A stretch of DNA of 64,000 nt from Rhodobacteraceae bacterium EL53 (GCA_900313015.1 OMPR01000013.1:812079-876078); one strand, 5' to 3'. Positions 27,604 to 36,569 are shown, counted from the stretch's first letter. The notes: a model not told the origin generated them from the sequence alone. Program-made: numbers and translations.

Positions 27604-28365
27604 ATGGTTAATCCGGCAAGCCACGATTTGCTGCTGCCACAACAAGGGAAGAGGCGCGTGTTCGGGTGGAAAGAGAAATGGAACCGTAGGGTTCCGGAAA
27701 TGGCGGATGACGCCATCGACGAAGGTATTTTGATAACCGGCCAGTCTGGTTTTCTAACGGGAACGCAAGTCGTATCCAATCTGGGCTGGCGCTCAGTCGA
27801 GGCTTTGTCCATCGGGGACAAGGTGTTGACGTTTGATCATGCCATGCAGCAGATCAAGGATATCAAGCGTGAAACGCTGTTCATGCAAAACATGATTGTT
27901 CCGAAATCCCACAGGCCGGTTCTGGTGCCAGAAGGGGCTTTGTTTAACCGGCGGGAGTTATGGTTAATGCCTGATCAGGGCATGCTGGTTGAATGCGAGG
28001 CCGCGCTTGATGCGTTAGGGGATCCGTTTGCCGTCATCCCGGCGCGTCTGCTGGAAGGGGTGCGCGGAATTGAAGCGGGTATTCCAGGCCAAAGGGTTGG
28101 GATTACGACGCTGACATTTGAACAAGATGAGGCGATCTATGTCGAAGGTGGCATGCTCGCGCATTGTCCCTTACCGCAGCCGCTTCTGTTTGAAGAAGGG
28201 GCGCTGAGCCCAACATTGTACGATGTCTTGGACGGTGATGCGGCTCGGATGTTGGTCGAACATTTGCGGGATGAAAATGACATTCGTGCCTTGGCCAGTC
28301 ATCCAGACGAGTTGCCGAGCCTGAAAGTGAAGCCTGTGCACCCGGATCGCGGTTTGCGGATCTGA
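27604..28365 (+). CDS. Hint-domain protein lacking the autoprocessing nucleophile
   Basis: A protein of up to 253 residues with a Hint (hedgehog/intein) domain at about residues 45-195. The opening SGFLTGTQVVSNLGWRSVEALSIGDKVLTFDH follows the Roseobacter-type pattern CFxxGTxIxTxxGxxxVExLxxGDxVxT, but the Cys is replaced by Gly at residue 49, so self-cleavage of the usual kind is unlikely. The C-terminal end is acidic then basic. The start is uncertain: the ATG at 27604 has no good ribosome-binding site, a GTG at 27658 has GGGAAGAGG just upstream, and ATG 27700 begins the conserved part. Related domains occur in calcium-binding secreted proteins; function unknown. Confidence 0.75.
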   Translation: MVNPASHDLLLPQQGKRRVFGWKEKWNRRVPEMADDAIDEGILITGQSGFLTGTQVVSNLGWRSVEALSIGDKVLTFDHAMQQIKDIKRETLFMQNMIVPKSHRPVLVPEGALFNRRELWLMPDQGMLVECEAALDALGDPFAVIPARLLEGVRGIEAGIPGQRVGITTLTFEQDEAIYVEGGMLAHCPLPQPLLFEEGALSPTLYDVLDGDAARMLVEHLRDENDIRALASHPDELPSLKVKPVHPDRGLRI

Positions 28366-28422
28366 CCACGTCTAAATTCGGTCGTCCCGAGGTCCGGGAT
28401 GCCATCCCTCGGCCTCACGAAG

Positions 28423-28456
28423 AAACCGGCGCATCAAGTATGCGCCGGTTTTTTTT
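28423..28456. terminator. Strong bidirectional intrinsic terminator
   Basis: CCGGCGCAT (28426-28434) and ATGCGCCGG (28440-28448) make a perfect 9-bp stem with a five-base loop, followed by eight T on the plus strand and preceded by AAA. It terminates the plus-strand Hint gene and, read the other way, the FadB-type gene, whose stop is at 28459. Confidence 0.93.
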
Positions 28457-28458
28457 AC

Positions 28459-30663
28459 TTACGCCGCGGACTTTGCGTCCGGGTTGAAGCGGCCATAAAA
28501 GGTCTGACCCTTTTCGGCCATTTCCCGCAACAGCGGTGGGCAAGCAAAGCGATCACCGAATTTGGCGGTCAGCTGATCACAACGCTCGGCCGCATATGGC
28601 GCGCCGATGATGTCGAGCCAGCTGAGCGGACCACCAGACCAAGGCGCAAAGCCCCACGCTAGGATCGCACCAACGTCCGCTTCGCGGATGTCTTCGACGA
28701 CACCTTCTTCTAATGCGCGCACGGCTTCCAGCACCTGTGCGAACATCAGACGTTCCTGTACTTCGATCAGATCAGGCTGTTCATCGGCCAGCGGATACTT
28801 ATCGTGGATACCCTGCCAGTATCCAGTGCGCTTGCCCTTTTCGTCATAGTCGAAATAACCCGCTTTGGATTTACGACCCAAACGACCTTCTTCTTCCATC
28901 CAGACGATCAGATCGTCGGCCTCGGACGCGGGGTATGCGTTGCCCATGGCGGCTTTGGTGGCCTTCATGATGCGTACGCCCAGATCGATCGAGGTCTCGT
29001 CACCCAACTGCACAGGACCAACCGGGAAGCCCAGCTGGCGCGCGGCGTTGTCGATCAGAACGGGGGCGACGCCCTCGGTGATCATGCGGGTTGCTTCGTT
29101 GCCATAAGGAATGATGCAACGGTTGCAGTAGAAGAAACGCGCATCGTTGACAACGATCGGGGTCTTGCGGATCTGACGCACATAGTCGAGCGCCTTGGCG
29201 ACCGCACGATCCCCGGTTTCTTTGCCTTTGATGATCTCGACCAGCAGCATTTTCTCAACAGGTGAGAAGAAGTGGATGCCGATGAACTGATCGGGACGCA
29301 CGCTTGCCTTGGCCAGATCAGTGATCGGCAAGGTCGAGGTGTTTGACGCAAAGATGCAATCTTCGGGGATGATCGCCTCGACCTTTTTGGTCATGTCGGC
29401 CTTAACCGCTGGGTCTTCGAATACCGCCTCAATGATCAGATCACAGCCTTTGAGCTGCTCCAGATCCGGGGTCGCGGTGATGCGGCCCAACATGGCGTCT
29501 TTCTTCTCTTGGGTAACCTTGCCGCGCTTCATGCCCTTGTCGAGGTACGCTTCGGTATAGGCCTTGCCCTTGTCGGCAGCTGCCTGATCACGGTCGATTA
29601 AAACAACTTCCATACCGGCCTGAGCAGAAACCAACGTGATGCCAGCCCCCATCATGCCAGCGCCCAGAACGCCCAGCTTCTTGACGCGCTGATCGGCGAC
29701 ATCCTTGGGACGCACAGCTCCTTTTTCCAGCGCTTCTTTGTTCAGAAACAGCGAGCGGATCATGGCACCGGACGACGGGTTCATCAAAACAGAGGTGAAC
29801 CAGCGCGCTTCGATTTTCAGAGCAGTGTCAAAATCGACCAACAGCCCTTCGTAAACTGCGCTCAGCAGCGCTTTGGCTGCGGGAAATGCGCCTTGGGTTT
29901 TGCCGTGAACCATTGCTGCGGCACCAACAAACGTTGGGAAACCCGCGGGCGAGTAGGGCGCGCCGCCGGGGATCTTGCCGCCTTTGGCGTCCCAGGGTTT
30001 GACGATGTCGGCGTCTTTCGCGTTCAGAACCCATTCACGGGCTGCGGCGACTGGATCGGCGACAACTTCGTCAACCATGCCCGCGCCTTTGGCTTTCTTC
30101 GCGTCCAGCATCTTACCTTCGAGCAGCAAAGGCGAAGCCCCCATTGCGCCCAGTTTTCGAGCCAGACGTGTGGTACCACCCGCACCGGGAAAGATCCCGA
30201 CGAGGATTTCAGGCAATCCGTACTTGGCTTTGGGGTTTTCGCTGACGAAAATGCGGTGTGTGGCCAGCGGCAGTTCCAGGCCGATGCCCGCAGCAGTGCC
30301 AGGCAGGGCGGCTGCGATTGGTTTGCCGCCTTTGTTGGTCTTTTTGTCCATGCCTGCGCGTTCGATTTTGCGCAGCAGGGCGTGCATTTTCATCGTGCCT
30401 TCAAATAGGCCTTTTGCCGGGTCGTCGCCCGCCTGTTCTTTCATCACGGCCAGCAGGTTCAGGTCCATGCCGCCAGCAAACGAGCCTTCTTTGCCACTGG
30501 TGATCACGATGCCTTTGATGGCTTCGTCTGCCAGTGCGTCATCAATACAGGCGTCCAACTGGGCCAGACCGTCGAACGACATCACGTTCATGGTCTTGCC
30601 GGGCACATCCCAGGTGATGGTTGCGACGCCGTCTGCGTCTTTGCTCAGTGTAAATTCACTCAT
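28459..30663 (-). CDS. fadB: FadB/FadJ-type trifunctional enoyl-CoA hydratase / 3-hydroxyacyl-CoA dehydrogenase
   Basis: A 734-residue multifunctional beta-oxidation protein. The N-terminal crotonase domain (residues 1-200) has the oxyanion strings GKEGSFAGGMDLN and GTAAGIGLELPLATH, and GLPEILVGIFPGAGG with a conserved acid for catalysis. The central Rossmann domain starts with KKLGVLGAGMMGAGI near residue 335, with HFFSPVEKMLLVEIIKG later. The C-terminal domain is duplicated 3-hydroxyacyl-CoA dehydrogenase. It hydrates enoyl-CoA and oxidises the 3-hydroxyacyl-CoA; the thiolase gene (fadA) is two genes upstream. The ATG at 30663 has GGAGAC at good spacing and overlaps the end of the cupin gene by eight bases. 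It is the last gene of the operon. Confidence 0.94.
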   Translation of the reverse strand: MSEFTLSKDADGVATITWDVPGKTMNVMSFDGLAQLDACIDDALADEAIKGIVITSGKEGSFAGGMDLNLLAVMKEQAGDDPAKGLFEGTMKMHALLRKIERAGMDKKTNKGGKPIAAALPGTAAGIGLELPLATHRIFVSENPKAKYGLPEILVGIFPGAGGTTRLARKLGAMGASPLLLEGKMLDAKKAKGAGMVDEVVADPVAAAREWVLNAKDADIVKPWDAKGGKIPGGAPYSPAGFPTFVGAAAMVHGKTQGAFPAAKALLSAVYEGLLVDFDTALKIEARWFTSVLMNPSSGAMIRSLFLNKEALEKGAVRPKDVADQRVKKLGVLGAGMMGAGITLVSAQAGMEVVLIDRDQAAADKGKAYTEAYLDKGMKRGKVTQEKKDAMLGRITATPDLEQLKGCDLIIEAVFEDPAVKADMTKKVEAIIPEDCIFASNTSTLPITDLAKASVRPDQFIGIHFFSPVEKMLLVEIIKGKETGDRAVAKALDYVRQIRKTPIVVNDARFFYCNRCIIPYGNEATRMITEGVAPVLIDNAARQLGFPVGPVQLGDETSIDLGVRIMKATKAAMGNAYPASEADDLIVWMEEEGRLGRKSKAGYFDYDEKGKRTGYWQGIHDKYPLADEQPDLIEVQERLMFAQVLEAVRALEEGVVEDIREADVGAILAWGFAPWSGGPLSWLDIIGAPYAAERCDQLTAKFGDRFACPPLLREMAEKGQTFYGRFNPDAKSAA

Positions 30664-31144
30664 TGGTGTCTCCGATCTGGTCAGCCGTTAGCGGGCTGCC
30701 ATCCTTGCGGGTGAACGCGGAGCCAGTGGCATCCTGCTTCACCATCATGTCGATATCGCTGTAATAGCCAGTCTCGGTCGGGGTTCGCGTGCCCACCACC
30801 AGAAAGGTTGTGGGCGCATCGGTGGTGTTGACCAGGTGATGGCCGTTGGCCTCACCTGCCGGGAACGTGGCGCAATCGCCGGGCCGCATCTGATGTTCAC
30901 CCTGATCGTCGACCAAGGTGCAGGTGCCGCTGATCACGATGGCAAATTCATCCTGCTCCATGTGATAATGGCGTAGGGAAGATAATCCACCGGGTTCAAG
31001 CCGCACCATGTTGACCCCGTACTGGGTCAACCCGCCTGCATCCCCAAGACGCTGGACAAACCGACCAGCGCCCGCCTCGGCCAGCTTACCGGGATACCCG
31101 GAGCCACCTTGGAAGGGAATTTGCGACAGATCCAGCTTTGGCAT
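30656..31144 (-). CDS. Single-domain cupin protein in the beta-oxidation operon
   Basis: A 162-residue protein with one cupin domain (about residues 45-125). The metal motif of cupin 1 is SLRHYHMEQDEFAIVISG (HxHxxxxE with H, H and E) and that of cupin 2 is FPAGEANGHHLVN, so a metal site is likely. The start is the ATG at 31144, sharing bases with the fadA stop (TAATG). The 3' end overlaps fadB by eight bases. Cupins in this position are not known to have a step in beta-oxidation; a role in a linked dioxygenase or sensing step is only a guess. An earlier in-frame opening to 31192 lies inside fadA and is unsupported. Confidence 0.82.
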   Translation of the reverse strand: MPKLDLSQIPFQGGSGYPGKLAEAGAGRFVQRLGDAGGLTQYGVNMVRLEPGGLSSLRHYHMEQDEFAIVISGTCTLVDDQGEHQMRPGDCATFPAGEANGHHLVNTTDAPTTFLVVGTRTPTETGYYSDIDMMVKQDATGSAFTRKDGSPLTADQIGDTNE

Positions 31145-32355
31145 TAGACGCGCTCGATGATTGTGGCGGCACCCATACCGGATGCGATGCACAACGTGGC
31201 AAGACCCATTTCTTTGTCCTGACGCTCCAGCTCATCCAGCAACGTGCCGATGATGATCGCACCGGTTGCGCCCAATGGGTGACCCATTGCGATGGACCCA
31301 CCATTGACGTTGACCAGCTCGGGGTCGACATCAAACGCCTGTTGGAACCGCATGACAACGCTTGCAAAGGCTTCATTGACTTCGAACAGGTCCAAGTCAC
31401 TGATGTTCATCCCGTTATCTGCAAGGATCTTTTGCGTTACAGGAACTGGACCGGTCAGCATGATGGTGGGGTCGGTACCGATCTTGGCAGTCGCTTTGAT
31501 GCGGGCACGTGGTTTTAGGCCATGTTTCTCGCCGAACTCTTTGTTGCCGATCAAAACAGCGGCCGCGCCATCCACGATACCGGACGAGTTGCCCGCATGG
31601 TGGATGTGGTTGATCCGCTCAAGATGCGGGTACTTCAGCATGGCGATCTTATCAAAGCCCGGCATCTGCTCGCCCATCATCTGGAACGCAGGGTTCAGAC
31701 CGCCAAGGCTCTGCATATCTGTCTGGGGGCGCATGTATTCGTCGTGATCCAGAATGGACAAACCGTTCTGATCTTTGACGGTGATCACCGATTTTGAGAA
31801 CCGGTTTTCGTCCCACGCCTGTTTCGCGCGGCGCTGGGATTCAACCGCCAATGCATCCGCTTGATCACGGGTAAAGCCATACTCGGTCGCGATGATGTCT
31901 GCCGAAATCCCCTGAGGAACGAAATAGCTGTCCATTGCAATGGATGGGTCCACAGCAATTGCCGCGCCATCGCTGCCCATGGGCACGCGCCCCATCATTT
32001 CAACGCCGCCAGCGATATAGGCATCGCCTGCGCCGCCTTTGACTTGGTTTGCTGCCAGATTGACAGCTTCCATGCCGCTTGCACAGAATCGGTTGATCGA
32101 CAGACCCGGGATCGATTGATCTAGTTCCGAGGCCAGAACAGCCGAACGTGCCAGACACGCACCTTGTTCCATAACTTGGGTAACATTGCCCCAGATCACG
32201 TCCTCAACAGCGTGGCCTTCGAGGTTATTCCGCTCTTTGACCGCATTCAGGGTCAAGGCGCTCAGGCGCAACGAGGTCACCTCGTGCAGCGCACCGTCCT
32301 TGCGGCCTTTGCCACGCGGTGTGCGCAGTGCATCATAAATATAAGCTTCGGTCAT
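31144..32355 (-). CDS. fadA: Acetyl-CoA C-acyltransferase (3-ketoacyl-CoA thiolase)
   Basis: A 403-residue degradative thiolase that cleaves 3-ketoacyl-CoA with CoA to acetyl-CoA and a shortened acyl-CoA. The nucleophilic Cys is in NRFCASGMEAVNLAA near residue 90, and the C-terminal catalytic His and Cys are in GGSIAMGHPLGATGA and TLCIASGMGAATIIE. It carries the NVNGGSIA loop typical of the family. It is encoded between the GST gene (10 bases upstream) and the cupin gene (which shares its stop codon). Confidence 0.94.
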   Translation of the reverse strand: MTEAYIYDALRTPRGKGRKDGALHEVTSLRLSALTLNAVKERNNLEGHAVEDVIWGNVTQVMEQGACLARSAVLASELDQSIPGLSINRFCASGMEAVNLAANQVKGGAGDAYIAGGVEMMGRVPMGSDGAAIAVDPSIAMDSYFVPQGISADIIATEYGFTRDQADALAVESQRRAKQAWDENRFSKSVITVKDQNGLSILDHDEYMRPQTDMQSLGGLNPAFQMMGEQMPGFDKIAMLKYPHLERINHIHHAGNSSGIVDGAAAVLIGNKEFGEKHGLKPRARIKATAKIGTDPTIMLTGPVPVTQKILADNGMNISDLDLFEVNEAFASVVMRFQQAFDVDPELVNVNGGSIAMGHPLGATGAIIIGTLLDELERQDKEMGLATLCIASGMGAATIIERV

Positions 32356-32365
32356 AAGGGGCTCC

Positions 32366-33001
32366 TCAAGCTCGATCTGACGGGTTACCCGGCATCAGAT
32401 CATAGGGGTGTTTCCAGCCAGGTGTTGCGCTCAGGCGCGTCAACCAGGCATCGATATTCGGCCAATCCGCACGGTCAAAACCGAACGGTTCGTCGTAGAA
32501 AAGGTAGCCGCAACAGCTGAGATCGGCATTGGTCATGCCATCCCCTACGATCCACTCGCGGCCCTGTAGGTGTTTATCCAGCGTGTCGTATGCCGCTTTT
32601 AGGCGACCTTGATTGAACGCGATGACTTCCTGCGGCCGCTTATCCTCGGGCAGGAAGTTCATCAGGAAACGGGTCAATCCAGCCATCGAACTGAACTTGT
32701 GATTGTCCCACAGAACCCAGCGGAAAATCTCGTAGTTCTCTTCGGAGGTTTTACCGCCAAATTTACCTGATTTTTCGGTCACATAGGCCTGTATGGCACC
32801 GGATTGCCCAGTTTTGAAGTCACCATCGACCAGAAATGGGGCTTCACCCAGTTCGTTCAGCTCACGAAACTCTGGCGTGCGGGTTTCGCCGTTGAAGAAG
32901 TCAACAAAAACCGGCTCCCACTCCAACCCGCTGAGTTCGAGGGCAAGTGCAGCTTTGTAGGAGTTTCCGCTTTCTCCAAAGCAATACAGTTTGATTGTCA
33001 T
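32366..33001 (-). CDS. Glutathione S-transferase family protein
   Basis: A 211-residue GST with an N-terminal thioredoxin-like domain (MTIKLYCFGESGNSYKAALALELSG, residues 1-80; Ser/Tyr candidate for glutathione activation) and an all-helical C-terminal domain (residues 90-205: LPEDKRPQEVIAFNQGRL, GDGMTNADLSCCGYLF, which holds the N-capping box and hydrophobic staple). It could remove reactive acyl or sulfur species. In this operon it lies between the RHH-like gene and fadA. The substrate cannot be inferred. Confidence 0.88.
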   Translation of the reverse strand: MTIKLYCFGESGNSYKAALALELSGLEWEPVFVDFFNGETRTPEFRELNELGEAPFLVDGDFKTGQSGAIQAYVTEKSGKFGGKTSEENYEIFRWVLWDNHKFSSMAGLTRFLMNFLPEDKRPQEVIAFNQGRLKAAYDTLDKHLQGREWIVGDGMTNADLSCCGYLFYDEPFGFDRADWPNIDAWLTRLSATPGWKHPYDLMPGNPSDRA

Positions 33002-33092
33002 ATCGCGCCCTCCCTAGGCGGTTATGTTTCTGCGCCGGGCGTGCCGCCGCAGGCGTTCAACGGTGCAAAGCCGTGCGTTCCCAAAGGGCGGC

Positions 33093-33305
33093 TTAACGCT
33101 TGCGATCTTCAAGCTCCGCATTGAATAGACGCAGCCGGTGAGTCAGGTTTTCCTCGTGAATCACACTGTTGAAATTCTCAAACAGAAACGAAAGCGCTTC
33201 GCCTTCATCCAACCCTGCTTCTTTGGAAAAGCTTCTGAGTTTGCGATACCCGTCTTCGGTCATGGCAACTGGAAAGCGGCGGGTCAGGCGGAAACGTTTT
33301 GGCAT
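33093..33305 (-). CDS. Small ribbon-helix-helix-like protein in the beta-oxidation operon
   Basis: A 70-residue basic protein beginning MPKRFRLTRRFPVAMTEDGYRK. A short beta strand (RFPVAM) followed by two helices (TEDGYRKLRSFSKEA and DEGEALSFLFENFNSVI) matches the ribbon-helix-helix layout of CopG/MetJ-type DNA-binding proteins; this is an inference from pattern. The C-terminal end is charged and could be a coil. The ATG at 33305 has GAGGAT before it; an in-frame TTG at 33335 is in the hairpin 33324-33349 and is unlikely. The gene is placed between fadE and the GST gene, so a transcriptional or translational regulatory role in the operon is possible. Confidence 0.72.
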   Translation of the reverse strand: MPKRFRLTRRFPVAMTEDGYRKLRSFSKEAGLDEGEALSFLFENFNSVIHEENLTHRLRLFNAELEDRKR

Positions 33306-33323
33306 CAGATCCTCTGGTGTATT

Positions 33324-33349
33324 GGCTTCGGGCAAATCAGCCCGAAGCC
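33324..33349 (-). terminator. Perfect 10-bp hairpin between fadE and the RHH-like gene
   Basis: GGCTTCGGGC (33324-33333) and GCCCGAAGCC (33340-33349) pair perfectly with a six-base loop. It begins 11 bases after the fadE stop. Lacking a U-run, it may be a partial terminator or a processing site that lowers expression of the genes downstream. Confidence 0.55.
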
Positions 33350-33359
33350 AGTTTGCCGT

Positions 33360-35138
33360 TTAGAAGTTGACGGCGTCCAGTGACATAACAGTGTCACCAC
33401 CGCTTTGGATGCGAGTCAGGTGCATCGCAGTCGCGGGCAGGCGGCGCGCCATGTAGAAACGACCGGTGGTCAGTTTGGTTTCATAGAACGCTTTGTCTTC
33501 GGCTCCGTTTGCCAATGCGTCCAACGACGCCTTGCCCATGCGGGCCCACATCAGACCCAGGCAGACGTGACCAAACATGTGCATAAAGTCATAAGAACCG
33601 GACAATGCATTGTTTGGGTTGGTTGCATTTTGCATGAAATACATACCAGCGGCTTGCAGATCCTTTGAGGCTGCTTTCAGCGGCTCAAGGAAATCACGGT
33701 CAAAGGCTTCGTCCTGACCGGCATTGTCCTTGATATAAGATTTAACCAGCTCAAAGAACGCCATCACATGCTTGCCGCCATCGGCAGCGAGCTTTCGACC
33801 CACCAGATCCAAGGCTTGCACACCGTTGGCACCCTCATAGATCATCGCGATTCGGGCATCGCGTGTGTACTGCGACATGCCCCATTCTTCGATGTAGCCA
33901 TGGCCGCCATAAACCTGCTGCGCCTGAACGGTCATGTCATAACCTTCGTCAGTCAGGAAGCCTTTGATAACCGGCGTCAGCAGCGAAATCAGACCGTCTG
34001 CATCTTTATCTTCCTTCCGGTGCGCAGCATCGATCATCGACGCGCCCCACAGAATGAACGCGCGCGCGCCTTCGATGAAGGATTTCTGATCCATCAGGTT
34101 GCGGCGAATATCTGGGTGCACGATCAAGGGATCGGCAGGGCCTTCGGGGTTCTGAACACCGGTTACAGCACGGCCCTGAAGGCGGTCCTTGGCGTATTCC
34201 ACAGCGTTTTGATAGGCGGCATCTGCTTGGCACAGGCCTTGCATGCCGACACCCAAACGGGCCTCGTTCATCATGGTGAACATGGCGCGCATACCTTTAT
34301 GCTCTTCACCCAGCAGGTACCCAACGGCACCGTCATAGTTCATCACACAAGTGGAGTTGCCGTGAATGCCCATTTTTTCTTCGATCTTGCCAACGGTGGC
34401 TGGGTTGCGATCGCCCAGCGAGCCGTCTTCGTTCACAATGTACTTGGGCACGATGAACAGCGACACGCCTTTGATGCCTTCGGGACCCCCGACGATTTTC
34501 GCCAAAACCAGATGCACGATGTTGTCGGCCATGTCGTGGTCACCAGACGAGATAAAGATCTTTTGTCCGGTGATTTTGTACGAGCCATCCGCCTGCGGCT
34601 CTGCTTTCGAGCGCATCAGGCCCAGATCGGTGCCGCAATGCGGTTCCGTCAGGTTCATTGTGCCAGTCCAGTCACAGCTGACCATCTTGGGAAGGTAAGT
34701 GTTTTTCTGCTCGTCCGTGCCGTGCGCCAGAATGGCCGAAGCAGCACCGTGGGTAAGACCCTGATACATGGTGAATGCGCTGTTCGATGCCGAGAACATC
34801 TCTCCAACCGCTGTACCCATCACGTACGGCATATTCTGACCGCCAAATTCTTCGGGCATGTCCAGACCGGTCCAACCGCCTGCTTTGACCTCTTCGAATG
34901 CCTCTTTAAAGCCAGTCGGAGTGCGAACGACGCCATTTTCGAGACGGCAGCCTTCGGTGTCTCCGACGACATTCAGCGGATGCAGAACATTGGAGCTGAT
35001 CTTACCCGCTTCTTCGAGAATGGCGCCGGTGAAATCTGCGTCTAGCTCGTTATATCCCGGGATATCCGATTGGGAGATTTTGAGAACATCGTGCAGCAAG
35101 AACTGGGTGTCTTTTGTCGGGGCATTGTAAATGGGCAT
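33360..35138 (-). CDS. Acyl-CoA dehydrogenase of the long (DmdC-like) type
   Basis: A 592-residue acyl-CoA dehydrogenase with an extended C-terminal region, of the group that includes DmdC (3-methylmercaptopropionyl-CoA dehydrogenase) and other FadE-type enzymes of Roseobacter relatives. FAD and substrate motifs are [15 protein letters not shown] near residue 163 and [14 protein letters not shown]; the catalytic base is probably the Glu in [15 protein letters not shown] near residue 430. It makes trans-2-enoyl-CoA from a saturated acyl-CoA and passes electrons to ETF. Choice between fatty acids and sulfur-containing acyl-CoA cannot be made by eye; the fadA/fadB partners favour fatty acids. 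The merR gene lies 43 bases upstream on the same strand. Confidence 0.9.
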   Translation of the reverse strand: MPIYNAPTKDTQFLLHDVLKISQSDIPGYNELDADFTGAILEEAGKISSNVLHPLNVVGDTEGCRLENGVVRTPTGFKEAFEEVKAGGWTGLDMPEEFGGQNMPYVMGTAVGEMFSASNSAFTMYQGLTHGAASAILAHGTDEQKNTYLPKMVSCDWTGTMNLTEPHCGTDLGLMRSKAEPQADGSYKITGQKIFISSGDHDMADNIVHLVLAKIVGGPEGIKGVSLFIVPKYIVNEDGSLGDRNPATVGKIEEKMGIHGNSTCVMNYDGAVGYLLGEEHKGMRAMFTMMNEARLGVGMQGLCQADAAYQNAVEYAKDRLQGRAVTGVQNPEGPADPLIVHPDIRRNLMDQKSFIEGARAFILWGASMIDAAHRKEDKDADGLISLLTPVIKGFLTDEGYDMTVQAQQVYGGHGYIEEWGMSQYTRDARIAMIYEGANGVQALDLVGRKLAADGGKHVMAFFELVKSYIKDNAGQDEAFDRDFLEPLKAASKDLQAAGMYFMQNATNPNNALSGSYDFMHMFGHVCLGLMWARMGKASLDALANGAEDKAFYETKLTTGRFYMARRLPATAMHLTRIQSGGDTVMSLDAVNF

Positions 35139-35181
35139 GAAGAGGATCCCTGAAATTTTGGTGAAGAGGAGAGGAGGCCGC

Positions 35182-35583
35182 TTATTCAGCAGCCTTTTCG
35201 GATTTTTCCATCGAGGCGATAATGTTTTCGCCCCATTTGAGTTGCTCTTTCAGGTCTTCGATCGCCTGATTTAGCTCATCACGTTGAGAAACCATGTCAG
35301 CCAACCGCTCACGGGCAATTTCATACGTGCGTGAATACTGTGTCAGCTGCTGGTCGTCTGTGTTGTACAAATCCAGGAGCTGTCGAATTTGCTCGAGGCT
35401 AAAGCCAAATCGCTTGCCCCGCAGGATCAATTTCAACCGTGCACGGTCGCGTTTCGTGAACAGGCGCTTTTGGCCCTCACGAAATGGGAACAAAAGTTCC
35501 TTGGATTCGTAAAACCGCAGGGTGCGCGGCGTCACATCATATGCGTCGCACATCTCGCGGATTGTCATTGTGTCATCAGTCAT
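35182..35583 (-). CDS. MerR-family transcriptional regulator (first of two)
   Basis: A 133-residue MerR-type protein with an N-terminal winged helix-turn-helix ([20 protein letters not shown], residues 6-25), the typical [23 protein letters not shown] linker, and a C-terminal coiled coil (about residues 75-125) for dimerisation. There is no cysteine set for metal sensing, so it is likely of the short-chain acyl-CoA-type group that accompanies beta-oxidation genes. It is the first gene of the minus-strand operon and probably controls it. The start is the ATG at 35583; another ATG at 35568 is possible. A paralogue is encoded at 36126-36509. Confidence 0.88.
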   Translation of the reverse strand: MTDDTMTIREMCDAYDVTPRTLRFYESKELLFPFREGQKRLFTKRDRARLKLILRGKRFGFSLEQIRQLLDLYNTDDQQLTQYSRTYEIARERLADMVSQRDELNQAIEDLKEQLKWGENIIASMEKSEKAAE

Positions 35584-35785
35584 GTCTCGAACTCTCATCA
35601 CATGCGTCATGAAGGTGAGGTGTTGTCTCGGTTTTTAATTTACAACATTGGTTGACGTTCGCGTAAGCCGAACGCTGCGTCACGAAATTCTTGACGTAAG
35701 ATCAAAACGAAATGTCCATGTTCCACGCAGGAAAGTTTCGCCCCGAATAGAAGCGTTTGCGTGGTGCTCTGCATGGGATTTCTGT

Positions 35786-35977
35786 TTAACGACCTGAATG
35801 ACCGCCGCGCGGGCCAGAGTAATATTGACGTCGGGCGTCTCTCTCTGCAGCGACTTTGGCGTCCCAATTTGATTGAGAAATTCCAGCGGGTGCTGTGCCA
35901 TAGCCGTTCGGACCCGTATCACAGGCGGACAGCGCAAAAACTGCACAAAACAGAATCACAATGTGGGAATGTCTCAT
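35786..35977 (-). CDS. Small lipoprotein of 63 residues
   Basis: MRHSHIVILFCAVFALSACDTGPNG is a complete short lipoprotein signal with a lipobox ALSAC and the acylated Cys at residue 19. The remaining 44 residues are polar, ending RGGHSGR. The ATG at 35977 has AAGGAG six bases upstream, which supports a real gene; a GTG two codons earlier overlaps that site. It lies between two MerR-type genes on the same strand. No family is recognised and function is unknown. Confidence 0.68.
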   Translation of the reverse strand: MRHSHIVILFCAVFALSACDTGPNGYGTAPAGISQSNWDAKVAAERDARRQYYSGPRGGHSGR

Positions 35978-36125
35978 GTTCACTCCTTATCTGTGGTTTC
36001 AGCAGCCTTTAAAACGATTCCGCTGCCAAGGCAGAATGGCCCGACAGCGATCACGTGACAATCAGCTTAGGCAGCACTCACCAGAATGTGCACGGTTCAT
36101 TTGCGGTCGTGAAACCGCCGCAGAC

Positions 36126-36509
36126 CTAAGAGATCTTACCTGCGGCCAGGTCCTGTTTGGTTTCTTCGCGTAGCTGGATGAGCTCATTCATGGCTTCTTC
36201 GAGCTGCTGTTTTTGTGATTCCAGCTCACTCAGCTGAACCTCGGCATTGCGCACAAAGGCTTCCATCTGAGCAAGGTTGCCTTCGTGTTCGTAAATCAAA
36301 AGCCACTGACGAATCTCTTCTAGCGGAAAACCGAATCGACGCCCCCGCATGATCAATTTCATCCGAGCACGTTCGCGGGCACCGTAATAGCGGGACCGGC
36401 CTTCGCGATCTGGTTGCAAAAGCTCGATGTATTCATAATACCGAAGCGTGCGCGGCGTGACATCAAATTCAGCGCACATCTCCTTGAATGACAGGCGTGT
36501 GTCAGACAT
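36126..36509 (-). CDS. MerR-family transcriptional regulator (second of two)
   Basis: A 127-residue paralogue of the regulator at 35182-35583, with the same layout: [23 protein letters not shown] (residues 8-30), YYGARERARMKLIMRGRRFGF and a C-terminal coiled coil (about residues 70-118). It lacks metal-binding Cys. The start is the ATG at 36509 with AAGGAG upstream; longer frames into the thioesterase promoter region are unsupported. It is divergent from the PaaI-like thioesterase gene with about 115 bases between them, and an AAAGGG/CCCTTT dyad (36570-36599) lies there. Confidence 0.88.
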   Translation of the reverse strand: MSDTRLSFKEMCAEFDVTPRTLRYYEYIELLQPDREGRSRYYGARERARMKLIMRGRRFGFPLEEIRQWLLIYEHEGNLAQMEAFVRNAEVQLSELESQKQQLEEAMNELIQLREETKQDLAAGKIS

Positions 36510-36569
36510 TAGCAATCTCCTTGCGCGCAACCTATGGCGTCGTTCCGTCAAGCGCAACAGGTGGGCTTG

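Noticed and set aside
33768-35045. A 425-codon open frame on the plus strand opposite the acyl-CoA dehydrogenase gene.
   Set aside because: Antisense shadow of a well-supported gene; no family features, and the upstream gap and promoter would lie inside the operon.
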